Positions 49,151 to 56,156 of a stretch of DNA of 56,156 nucleotides are shown here, in pieces. A program made the translations under genes and the position numbers. The stretch covers positions 1 through 56,156 of the forward strand of contig JAGQRE010000009.1 of NCBI GenBank assembly GCA_020425695.1. The letters run 5' to 3'. Origin of the DNA: Planctomycetota bacterium (GTDB lineage: Bacteria; Planctomycetota; UBA8742; UBA2392). Every line of letters starts with the position of its first letter. Position 1 is the first letter of the stretch. The notes below the pieces were generated by a model. It saw only the letters and a program-made list of their open reading frames with translations. It was not told where the DNA came from and ran no database searches.

Positions 49151-51244
49151 CTAGTCGCGATGCGCCTGACCGCCCTTGACGTGCGATGCTCTGAGTGATC
49201 GCAGTGCCTTAACTCTCCCGGCTTGAATCTGGGAGCCTGCCATTAGTTCGAGCCGGGCGTCGGCTTCTTTCAAAAGCGGAGGACCAGAGCGGGAAGTCTT
49301 CAGGTCCTCCCATAGGGCATAGACGATATTGACGAATCTGAAGTTCAGAACATGTTCGATGTCCAGTGCTTCGTATGCCTTGCTCAGATATGGAACTGCC
49401 GAATGCGCCAGTAGCGTGCGTCTTGAACTCGGCACTCGTGTAGCTTGGAACCCCATGGCGCAACCGAGGCATACGTTTGCCAAAGGGTTAGCGTCGTCTT
49501 GCAAGACGAGAATTGCTGCGATTCTTGCTGTCTCTTGCCAATACACATCCGTGTTTGCTTCAGGCGAAAGAGATACCCAGCGGAACCTCAGCATCAGAGT
49601 GTTCCACAGGAACCCAGGATGCTGATTTTCTTGCTTCTCTCGGTCTGTCTCTAGCGTTTCGAGTGCTTGAGCTACGTGCTTCTTCAAGCGTGCTTTGCCG
49701 TAGATCGCGGGTGACAGCAGCACCATCGTTCCGACCCACCGGTTGAATGCAGGCAGTGGCGGCAGGCAGCTCTTTGAAGCTTCGAACAGGTAGTCCACGC
49801 CACGCGAACAACTCTCGTCAGCGTTCCTGGGGGCTGGCTTAGCCATTCCACATTCAATTAATGACCAGCCGAGGAATGCCATCGCCAGTGGGTCGTCAGC
49901 GCCCAGCGATTGGTGCTGAGAGAGAATCTCCGACGCAATTGTCCAGCAGCGTCTCGCGTCGACACTGCCAATGATGTTCGCGCGCATACACAGCAGGCCA
50001 CCCCACACCCCGAGTAAGCTCAATTCGCGTGGTTCGGCGTGAAATGCTCGCCGAACTGCTCGCAGTGCAGTGCGCGAGTCCGCTCTAAGTCTGGGCGTAA
50101 TCACAGTGACGTCCGAAATCGCCGCGTTGAACTTGTTGGCTTTTTCGATTGCCATCTTGTGGAGCCGTATAGGGGGAGGTTCACCAAACCACCAAGAACT
50201 ACTCTCTTTGTCGAAGTGTCCGAAACTGAGGCATGATTCGATTCCACTTTGCTGGTGGAGATTGTCTTCGGCGGTCCTGTCGGTATTCACGAACTTCAGC
50301 GCCTTCCACCTCCGGACCAGACCAGTGCATGAACTTCTAGGTCTCACATCTCCGCGGCTGCTGTCCCGGAGACTCTGTATCGGTTCGCCTAATGGGACGA
50401 TTGAGGGCGTGAATATGACAGCCGTTACGTCACTATTGTTGGAGGAGCCGGGTAGGACGAGCGTGCATGCTTCGGGCAAGTTATAGGATGGTGAAAAGTG
50501 AATTGCGTGTGAACTGTCAATATCTCTGTCAGCCGACATGATGTCGGCATAATCGTCGTAAAAGAAGCCGTCTGGGCTCGAATACGCCGCGACGCGGAAT
50601 CCTCCAACCGACGGCTGGCTTGGGTCATCAATCACGCGCTTTACTGCGGTCTGCATCTTTTGGAAAGACTCGTGCTCTTTCGATCTCAGTTGTGCTTTGT
50701 GCCGAGATAGGTGTTGGTTTTGCGTCGAAGTCCTCATGACTGAGCCATAACTTGAAGGCTCTTTGGGCATCCGTTCTTGGTAATACTCCAGATATCTGTC
50801 TCTGGCCGCCTTATCACCGATCCAGCAATGGTCTGATTGTGTGTGATTGCCACTCTTGAAAGAGTGCAGTACAGGTGTGGGACGGACCAATCCGAGGATA
50901 AGATCAAACCCTGGGTCGGAGACAGAGGAGGAGTTCCCACGGAAGTACTCAATGAAGAACTTCAAGGTGGCTTCTTCAAAGTCGGCGCTGCACTCGACCA
51001 GTCTCGTCACCTTGGTGCGCTTGGTCGTTTGCGGAAGAACCTCTCCCGTATAGCGACGAATGCAGGCGTCGGCAGCGTTAACGTTGCCTGAGATGCCGAT
51101 GCAGCAGAACCTTGTGAAGAGTTGAATCTTGATAAGGCCGTGAGTGAAAGGCTCCGGGCGATTATCCAGTTGGGTTTCAGTGACTCTTGAGTCCGCAACG
51201 AAGTAGATGTTGCCATCGACCAGTTGGGCGACTACCAGTGTCAT
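49151..51244 (-). CDS. Proteasome-like Ntn-hydrolase fused to a helical domain
   Basis: 697 residues, no signal peptide. The N-terminus MTLVVAQLVDGNIYFVADSRVTE matches proteasome beta/HslV subunits: after Met removal Thr becomes residue 1, the Asp of ADSR falls at residue 17 as in proteasomes, and a Lys in LIKIQLF at about residue 38 could be the Lys33 equivalent after a small insertion. GISGNVNAADACIRRY continues the fold. From ~residue 390 the protein is helical and TPR-like. Classical beta subunits are ~200 residues, so this is a fusion. Composition is less GC-rich than its neighbours, suggesting transfer. Peptide or amide hydrolysis is inferred; the target is unknown. Confidence 0.6.
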   Translation of the reverse strand: MTLVVAQLVDGNIYFVADSRVTETQLDNRPEPFTHGLIKIQLFTRFCCIGISGNVNAADACIRRYTGEVLPQTTKRTKVTRLVECSADFEEATLKFFIEYFRGNSSSVSDPGFDLILGLVRPTPVLHSFKSGNHTQSDHCWIGDKAARDRYLEYYQERMPKEPSSYGSVMRTSTQNQHLSRHKAQLRSKEHESFQKMQTAVKRVIDDPSQPSVGGFRVAAYSSPDGFFYDDYADIMSADRDIDSSHAIHFSPSYNLPEACTLVLPGSSNNSDVTAVIFTPSIVPLGEPIQSLRDSSRGDVRPRSSCTGLVRRWKALKFVNTDRTAEDNLHQQSGIESCLSFGHFDKESSSWWFGEPPPIRLHKMAIEKANKFNAAISDVTVITPRLRADSRTALRAVRRAFHAEPRELSLLGVWGGLLCMRANIIGSVDARRCWTIASEILSQHQSLGADDPLAMAFLGWSLIECGMAKPAPRNADESCSRGVDYLFEASKSCLPPLPAFNRWVGTMVLLSPAIYGKARLKKHVAQALETLETDREKQENQHPGFLWNTLMLRFRWVSLSPEANTDVYWQETARIAAILVLQDDANPLANVCLGCAMGFQATRVPSSRRTLLAHSAVPYLSKAYEALDIEHVLNFRFVNIVYALWEDLKTSRSGPPLLKEADARLELMAGSQIQAGRVKALRSLRASHVKGGQAHRD

Positions 51245-51271
51245 GCCCTACCCCTTCTGTCTAGTCGTAGG

Positions 51272-52057
51272 CTAGTAGCTGTGTTCTTCGCCGGGGAATT
51301 TGCCTTGCTCGACTTCTTCTTTGTATTGCTTTAGTGCGCCTAACGCCTGCCCGTGGAAGTCCATGTAGCGTTTTAGGAACTTTGGGTTGAAGTCGGGGCT
51401 GAAGCCGAGCATGTCGTGGAACACCAGCACCTGCCCGTTGGTGTGCGCCCCGGCGCCGATACCGATCGTGGGTATGCCCACCGCGTTCGTGATTTCCTGT
51501 GCGATCTTCGCCGGTACCATCTCAAGCACCAGCGCGAACACGCCCGCGTCGGCGAGGCTTTCCGCGTCTTCCATCAGCTCGTCGCGTGACTTGTTCACGC
51601 GCGGCCCGGACGTGATGTTCACACTCTGCGGCGTGAAACCGAGATGCCCCATCACGGGGATGCCGGCCTCGCACATGCGCTCGATGATCGGCATCACGCT
51701 GGCTCCGCCTTCAAGCTTCACGGCGTGGGCGCCGGCCTTCAGGAAGGCCACGGCGTTCTGCATGGCTTCGTCTTCATTGACCTGGTAGCTGCCGAAGGGC
51801 AAGTCGCCGATGACCAGAATGCGCTCGGTGCTGCGTGCGACGATCTCGGCGTGGTACAGCATATCCTCCATCTCGACGCCGAGGGTGTCGTTGCGACCCT
51901 GCAAGGTTGTACCGACGCTGTCACCCACGAGGGCTATGTCGATGCCCGCTTCTTCAACCAGCTTGGCGCTGAAGGCGTCGTAGGCCGTGACCATGGAAAT
52001 TTTCTGACCATCGTTGGCCTTGGCCTGGATATCGCGGATCGTCGTTCGTTTCGGCAT
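51272..52057 (-). CDS. panB: 3-methyl-2-oxobutanoate hydroxymethyltransferase
   Basis: The start is the ATG at 52057 with AAAGGA upstream; a TTG at 52075 is not needed. The 261-residue TIM-barrel enzyme makes ketopantoate from 2-oxoisovalerate and methylene-THF in pantothenate and CoA synthesis. Motifs are complete: ALVGDSVGTTLQG with the metal-binding Asp, GDLPFGSYQ, VKLEGG, GHLGFTPQSVN, LVLEMVPA and GIGAGAHTNGQVLVFHDMLG. It is cytoplasmic. No other pan gene is adjacent. Confidence 0.95.
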   Translation of the reverse strand: MPKRTTIRDIQAKANDGQKISMVTAYDAFSAKLVEEAGIDIALVGDSVGTTLQGRNDTLGVEMEDMLYHAEIVARSTERILVIGDLPFGSYQVNEDEAMQNAVAFLKAGAHAVKLEGGASVMPIIERMCEAGIPVMGHLGFTPQSVNITSGPRVNKSRDELMEDAESLADAGVFALVLEMVPAKIAQEITNAVGIPTIGIGAGAHTNGQVLVFHDMLGFSPDFNPKFLKRYMDFHGQALGALKQYKEEVEQGKFPGEEHSY

Positions 52058-52123
52058 GGCAGTGTCCTTTGGCAAGTCAGCGCCATGCTAACTCGCGGAT
52101 CGAAAGCTGTCCGTGGGGGGAAA

Positions 52124-52159
52124 CGCACAGATTGAAAGGGGATGTTCCCCGTCTGTGCG
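52124..52159. promoter_or_regulatory. Nested inverted repeat between panB and the TPR/zinc-ribbon gene
   Basis: Outer arms CGCACAGA (52124-52131) and TCTGTGCG (52152-52159) enclose an inner GGGGA/TCCCC stem (52138-52142 and 52146-52150) with a TGT loop. It lies in the divergent promoter gap 52058-52208. It could be an operator or an RNA hairpin at the 5' end of one transcript. Confidence 0.5.
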
Positions 52160-52208
52160 ATCAGGTACATTAACGCACCTTTTGTTACCTATTATCAGAT
52201 GAAGTGCG

Positions 52209-53138
52209 GTGGGCGAGAACCACGAAGACACGATTGTTGAACTCGTGAACCAAAGCGGCCGGGCCGTGATGGTGGGTGACGCACTTAAGGCCGAAAGCGT
52301 GCTGAACGAGGCGCGCCGGCTTGACCCGGTCACGGTCGAGCTTGAGCTGGCCCGCCGGGCCTGGGCTAACCAGACGGGCGGCGAGGCTCAAGTCGCCCGG
52401 CGGCGTGAATCAGTCATCGCGCGCCTTGGCAGCGTGGCCGTCGCCGCGCCGGACCGAATCGATACCTGGCGCACACTGGCTGACTTCCTGCGCCAGAACG
52501 AGAACCACGAGGGCGTGCTTCACGCAACGGCCAGCGGGCTGAAACGTGACCCGATTAACATCGAGCTGTGGGTGCGCCGCACGCGCGCGCAGATTCAGCT
52601 TGGGCAGCTCGACTCGGCCTCGCGCAGCCTGCGCCATTGCACAAAGCTTGCCCCGACGCACGACGCCGTCGAAGCGCTGATCCGCGTTCACCCGATGTGC
52701 GCGAACTGTGATGCGCTGTTCCCGCATGCGGGGGCCGAAACCTGTGGGATGTGCGGTGAGGACGGCCCCGGTCGTGGCGCCGTCGTGCGTTCCGTGCGCG
52801 CCAAAAACAGCAGCAAGTTTGACGTGTACTTCCTGCGTGTGCGCGACGTCGTGGCCGAGGCGCTGAACATGCCGGACCGCATCAAGCGCCAGTTGACGCT
52901 GGACACGTTGCTGAAGCGCCACCTGAAACGCAGCAACCAGCAGTGCGCGGCCGTGCTGCGGGCCATGAGCAAAGAGTTCGGTTCGGCGTTTGATGAGCCG
53001 CTGTTCAACAGCGCCGTGGTCGGGTACCTCGACGTGTTGATCGCCGACCTGATTCGCGCCATCAACCCAAGGCAGGACAGCACCATCGACACCGGCATCC
53101 GCCAACGGGCCCTCGCCGACCATATTACGCGCGCGTAG
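52209..53138 (+). CDS. TPR protein with a zinc-ribbon
   Basis: 309 residues from a GTG start. Residues ~10-155 are TPR-like helices (GDALKAESVLNEARRLDP, LDSASRSLRHCTKLAPTHD). A four-Cys zinc ribbon follows (CANCDALF...CGMCGEDG, residues ~161-185). The C-terminal ~120 residues are helical and Arg-rich (MPDRIKRQLTLDTLLKRHLKRS). It is cytoplasmic and probably part of a complex, possibly contacting nucleic acid through the ribbon or basic helices. The family is not recognised. It is divergent from panB. Confidence 0.7.
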   Translation: MGENHEDTIVELVNQSGRAVMVGDALKAESVLNEARRLDPVTVELELARRAWANQTGGEAQVARRRESVIARLGSVAVAAPDRIDTWRTLADFLRQNENHEGVLHATASGLKRDPINIELWVRRTRAQIQLGQLDSASRSLRHCTKLAPTHDAVEALIRVHPMCANCDALFPHAGAETCGMCGEDGPGRGAVVRSVRAKNSSKFDVYFLRVRDVVAEALNMPDRIKRQLTLDTLLKRHLKRSNQQCAAVLRAMSKEFGSAFDEPLFNSAVVGYLDVLIADLIRAINPRQDSTIDTGIRQRALADHITRA

Positions 53139-53414
53139 GCGCCCAGCCGCTTAGCGTTTGGGTTGGCTGCCACTTGTTGCGGATTCGCGAGAGGTCGGCT
53201 TCGCCTGTGCGGCGATGCGCAAATCAGCAATGTTTCTCTGTTCCGCATGACTTCGCGAGTTAAAGTGCGTTCCGGCAGATCTCCAATCCTGACGAATTTT
53301 CTTCTGAGTTTTTCGGGAACTTCGTACTACTGAAACACGTCACCACTGCCTGTAAGCACATCAAAACGAAACGCCAACCAGTTTGGCTACGTCATGGCTA
53401 CAAGGGGTATTCGT

Positions 53415-56027
53415 ATGAAACGACTTCTGCTGCTGCCGCTCGCTATCGGCGCACTCTTCCTGTACGCGGCGACCGTGCAAAACGCTGCGCCGCCGCAGTA
53501 CGATGCGCCTGAGCCTGACGTCGCCGAAGTCGCGACCCAGTTGCCGACGGACCTCGCCACCCTGCCCGTCTTCAACGCGGAACAACTCGACAGCACGCCC
53601 ATGGGAATCCTGCTTGACCCGGGCATGCCCGCCAGCGGCGTTCAGCCACTGCAGGGGCGTGACGGCTCGCTGCCGGCGGGCTGGAAGCCGGACCCGCCGC
53701 TTGACCTGTCGGGCGACATGCCCAAGACCGAAGACGTCCGCGCGGCCATCGTGAAGGCCGTCAACTACGTGCTCGATCACCAGAACGAAAACGGCAGTTG
53801 GGACGTTGTCCTGTCCGGTACGCTACTGTCTGAGACGGCCGACCAGGCCGTTGACGCCATCGCGGCCACCAGCCTCGCGGGCTATGCCCTGCGCCGCCAC
53901 ATCGCCGTTGACCCGGAGCGTATCGGCAAGGCGATCGACGCGGCCGCCCAGTTCGTGATCGACCGTGTCTATCGCGGCAAGCTTCCGCTCGCAGTGTGGT
54001 ACGCCAACTGGCGCTACACTCTGGGTCTGAAGTTTCTGCACGCTGAGTACATGGCAACCGAAGATGAAGAATACCGCACCGAATTGCGGGCCGTATGCCG
54101 CCGCCTGGTACAGGGGCTGCTGCGCCTGCAGCTCAGCAACAGTGACGCCCCGCGTCTTGAAAAGAAACGCCGCGCACGCGTCAGCATCCGCATGCGCGAT
54201 GCCGCCATGCCCAGCAAGCTCGGTGTCGTGCTTGCGCCACCGACCGATGAGGACTATCGCGGCGGCGCGCTGATCACGAGCGTGAAACCCGGCAGCGCAG
54301 CCGACGAAGCAGGGCTTCAGGCCGGCAACCGCATCTGCGAAGCCGAAGGTCTGCGCGTCGAGAACGCCCTCGACTACTACATGCAGGAAACGGAGTGGGT
54401 CGGCGGGCAGAAGGTCAACATCGGCATCCGCCGCGAAGGCGCCAAGGACTACAAGAAGGACATTACGCTGAAGCAGATCTGGCCGGGCTACCTCGGGCTG
54501 AAGTTGAACCCGGGCGTGGGCGAAGGCCCAATCGTGGAAGGCTTCCTGCCGTTCAGCCCCTGCAAGGGCGAGCTTGAAATCGGCGACATCATCTACGAAG
54601 TCGGCGGCGACGAGATTTCCAAGATCGAGCAGTTCCGTGAACTCGAGCGCAGCATTGAACCGGGCGACGATATCCGCCTGAAGGTCCTGCGCGGCGAAAA
54701 GAAACGCAAGAAGAGCGCCAAGGTTGAGGCCGCGGGCTCACCCGAAGGCTGGTTCGGCTTCGGTATCGAAGAAGAAGACAAGGGTGACGACAACGGCGTC
54801 GTGGTTTCCGTCGCGCCGCCAAGCTCACCGGCCGGGCTTGCCGGGCTGAAAGAAGGCGACCGCGTTACCTGGATCGGCGACACACCGATTCTGGGTCTGG
54901 ATCACCTGTACGACTTCGCGGGTACCGTGGCCGGCGGCAAGCCGTACATGGTGAAGTGGATTCGCGAAGGCGAAGAGATGGAAGCCGAAATGGTTGCCGA
55001 GCCGACGCCGCAGCCGTTCGACCTCACGTGGGAGCCTGACATCAACAACCGCTTCCAGGTGTACGTTTCGGAGCTCACGAAGAGTGGTGCTGCCGAGAAA
55101 GCCGGGATGAAGAAGGGCGACGTGATCATGAAGATCAACGGCAACGACGCCTCGAACTTGATGATCTTCCGCCCGCTGTACTGGAAGCTCAGTGCCGGCG
55201 AGGAAGTGACATTCACCGTCATGCGCAAGAACGCAGAAGTCGACGTCACCTATGAGCTGCCCAAGCGCACGGAGACGTCCGGCGGCGAGGAACAGGAAGA
55301 GGGCGGCTGGGCCTATTACCCGGAGATGGGTGAGTCCCCAAGCTTCTCAACGGCTGCGGCCGTGCTGGTTCTGATGGATGTCCAAAGCGACATGAAGATC
55401 AAGGGGCTGAGCCGCGCGCTGCGCGACCCGCTGAAGTCGGCCGCCTCGTTGCTGAACTCACTGCGCGTCGAAGATGCCCAGAACGGCGGCATGGAAACCT
55501 ACGTTTACCGCGGCGGCAGCAAGGAACACGGGCAGCCGGGGCTCGACGTCAAGGGTTGCCAGGGACGTAACGCAATCTGTGAGCTGGCCCTCGTTCGCCT
55601 GAAAGAGTTCCGCCGCAGTAAGTCGGACCTCAAGAAGATCATCAACCAGTGGACCATGTACCGTGGTGAGCTGGATGCCGTGCGCCGCATGGAGTACTAC
55701 GCCCCGCCGGGCAAGCGCGGCTCACCCCACAACTTTGACCGCAACTTCAACGCGGCCTATTACTGGATGTACGGGCACTATCACACCCTTCTCGCGGCCA
55801 AGGATGTCGGCGGCAAGACGTACGACGAGATCAACGAGATCTGCACGAAGGCGCTGATGCTGACCAAGTACGACGACGGCACCTGGCTTGGCCACCCAAG
55901 CTTCGGCAAGCTGTGTGGAACCTGCCTCGGTCTCTGGATTCTCGGCGAAACCGAGGGCCCGTGGCGCGAGGGATACGGCGACCCGGTCACGCAAGAAAAG
56001 AAAGACCCGGTCACACCGAGCAAGTAA
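53415..56027 (+). CDS. Exported protein: cyclase-like alpha/alpha toroid split by four PDZ domains
   Basis: The start is the ATG at 53415 with AAGGGG upstream; an ATG at 53394 is in frame and overlaps that site. Of 870 residues, the N-terminus is a signal peptide or anchor helix. Residues ~100-240 resemble the first turns of a squalene-cyclase/prenyltransferase toroid (VNYVLDHQNENGSWDV, LAGYALRRH). Four PDZ domains follow at ~267-340, 358-430, 444-520 and 534-610 (e.g. VKPGSAADEAGLQAGNRI and SGAAEKAGMKKGDVIM). Toroid helices resume from ~630 (FSTAAAVLVLMDVQ, YYWMYGHYHTLLAAK, DGTWLG). No protease motif is visible. It probably binds C-terminal peptides or polyisoprenoids in the periplasm. Confidence 0.8.
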   Translation: MKRLLLLPLAIGALFLYAATVQNAAPPQYDAPEPDVAEVATQLPTDLATLPVFNAEQLDSTPMGILLDPGMPASGVQPLQGRDGSLPAGWKPDPPLDLSGDMPKTEDVRAAIVKAVNYVLDHQNENGSWDVVLSGTLLSETADQAVDAIAATSLAGYALRRHIAVDPERIGKAIDAAAQFVIDRVYRGKLPLAVWYANWRYTLGLKFLHAEYMATEDEEYRTELRAVCRRLVQGLLRLQLSNSDAPRLEKKRRARVSIRMRDAAMPSKLGVVLAPPTDEDYRGGALITSVKPGSAADEAGLQAGNRICEAEGLRVENALDYYMQETEWVGGQKVNIGIRREGAKDYKKDITLKQIWPGYLGLKLNPGVGEGPIVEGFLPFSPCKGELEIGDIIYEVGGDEISKIEQFRELERSIEPGDDIRLKVLRGEKKRKKSAKVEAAGSPEGWFGFGIEEEDKGDDNGVVVSVAPPSSPAGLAGLKEGDRVTWIGDTPILGLDHLYDFAGTVAGGKPYMVKWIREGEEMEAEMVAEPTPQPFDLTWEPDINNRFQVYVSELTKSGAAEKAGMKKGDVIMKINGNDASNLMIFRPLYWKLSAGEEVTFTVMRKNAEVDVTYELPKRTETSGGEEQEEGGWAYYPEMGESPSFSTAAAVLVLMDVQSDMKIKGLSRALRDPLKSAASLLNSLRVEDAQNGGMETYVYRGGSKEHGQPGLDVKGCQGRNAICELALVRLKEFRRSKSDLKKIINQWTMYRGELDAVRRMEYYAPPGKRGSPHNFDRNFNAAYYWMYGHYHTLLAAKDVGGKTYDEINEICTKALMLTKYDDGTWLGHPSFGKLCGTCLGLWILGETEGPWREGYGDPVTQEKKDPVTPSK

Positions 56028-56040
56028 AGCCAACCACCAA

Positions 56041-56066
56041 CAACCGCCCCCAAAAGGGGGCGGTTG
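56041..56066 (+). terminator. Hairpin after the toroid-PDZ gene
   Basis: A perfect 11-bp stem (56041-56051 and 56056-56066) with loop AAAA lies 13 bp after the stop. There is no strong T-tract, but position and stability suggest a transcript end. The last ~90 bp of the window are GC-rich with small stems and hold no gene. Confidence 0.6.
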
Positions 56067-56156
56067 ACGTTAACAGAACCGCGACCGCAAGGGAGCGGCT
56101 GGATTTTCACAGCCCCCGCCGTAACGCCCCTCCCCGGTGGCGCGGGGCGCCAATAC

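Noticed and set aside
43558..51244. Region considered as an integrated phage or conjugative element
   Set aside because: No integrase, transposase, structural or transfer gene is present, and no attachment-site duplication was found.

Overview
The window is high-GC bacterial DNA, densely coded on both strands. It carries many very large secreted or lipid-anchored repeat proteins among a few housekeeping genes. The mix of kelch propellers, Ig-like (He_PIG) and choice-of-anchor domains, a cyclophilin with an added beta-domain, a squalene-cyclase-like toroid with PDZ domains, and Cys-containing C-terminal tails suggests Planctomycetota or a similarly complex environmental Gram-negative phylum. 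No rRNA or marker protein fixes this, so the assignment is tentative.

Layout. 0-8.3 kb: three surface or periplasmic beta-propeller/Ig proteins. 8.3-16.4 kb: housekeeping and membrane genes (FetAB-type ABC exporter, two membrane-anchored proteins, pyrE, ribF, a lipoprotein, a TIM-barrel protein, tRNA-Gln, a cyclophilin and a small LeuC-like remnant). 16.4-20.9 kb: a TPR protein that looks like the C-terminal half of a STAND-type signalling protein, then a domain-permuted aconitase-family enzyme behind three stem-loops, then a small membrane protein. 21-23.6 kb: two tandem secreted serpins. 23.6-30.2 kb: a small PQQ-blade protein, a CAP-domain surface protein, a choice-of-anchor surface protein and a divergent HTH/helical-repeat regulator. 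30.1-32.2 kb: HAD phosphatase and aminopeptidase P. 32.4-41.1 kb: two divergent, paralogous, giant Gly/Asn-rich (GGNGG) lipoproteins and a TPR lipoprotein; a fragment of the TPR lipoprotein gene is duplicated between the two giants. 41.1-44.7 kb: a nested inverted-repeat cluster, a Cys-less rhodanese lipoprotein, a degenerate Lnt-like membrane protein, two small less GC-rich accessory genes and a second repeat-rich spacer. 44.7-51.2 kb: a second kelch/Ig surface protein with a divergent HTH/helical-repeat regulator, then a proteasome-like Ntn-hydrolase fused to a helical region. 51.3-56.2 kb: panB, a TPR/zinc-ribbon protein and the toroid-PDZ protein.

The strongest candidate for an undescribed system is the module seen twice, at 26.5-30.2 kb and 44.7-49.1 kb. 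In each, a large exported protein ending in Gly/Ser-rich linker, Cys, transmembrane helix and Arg tail is transcribed divergently from a roughly 500-residue regulator with an N-terminal HTH and a long helical-repeat body. The two regulators are clear paralogues. The second intergenic gap contains an imperfect inverted repeat that looks like an operator. Other notable points are the GGNGG lipoprotein pair and its duplication scar, the proteasome-like Ntn-hydrolase fusion, and the toroid split by four PDZ domains.
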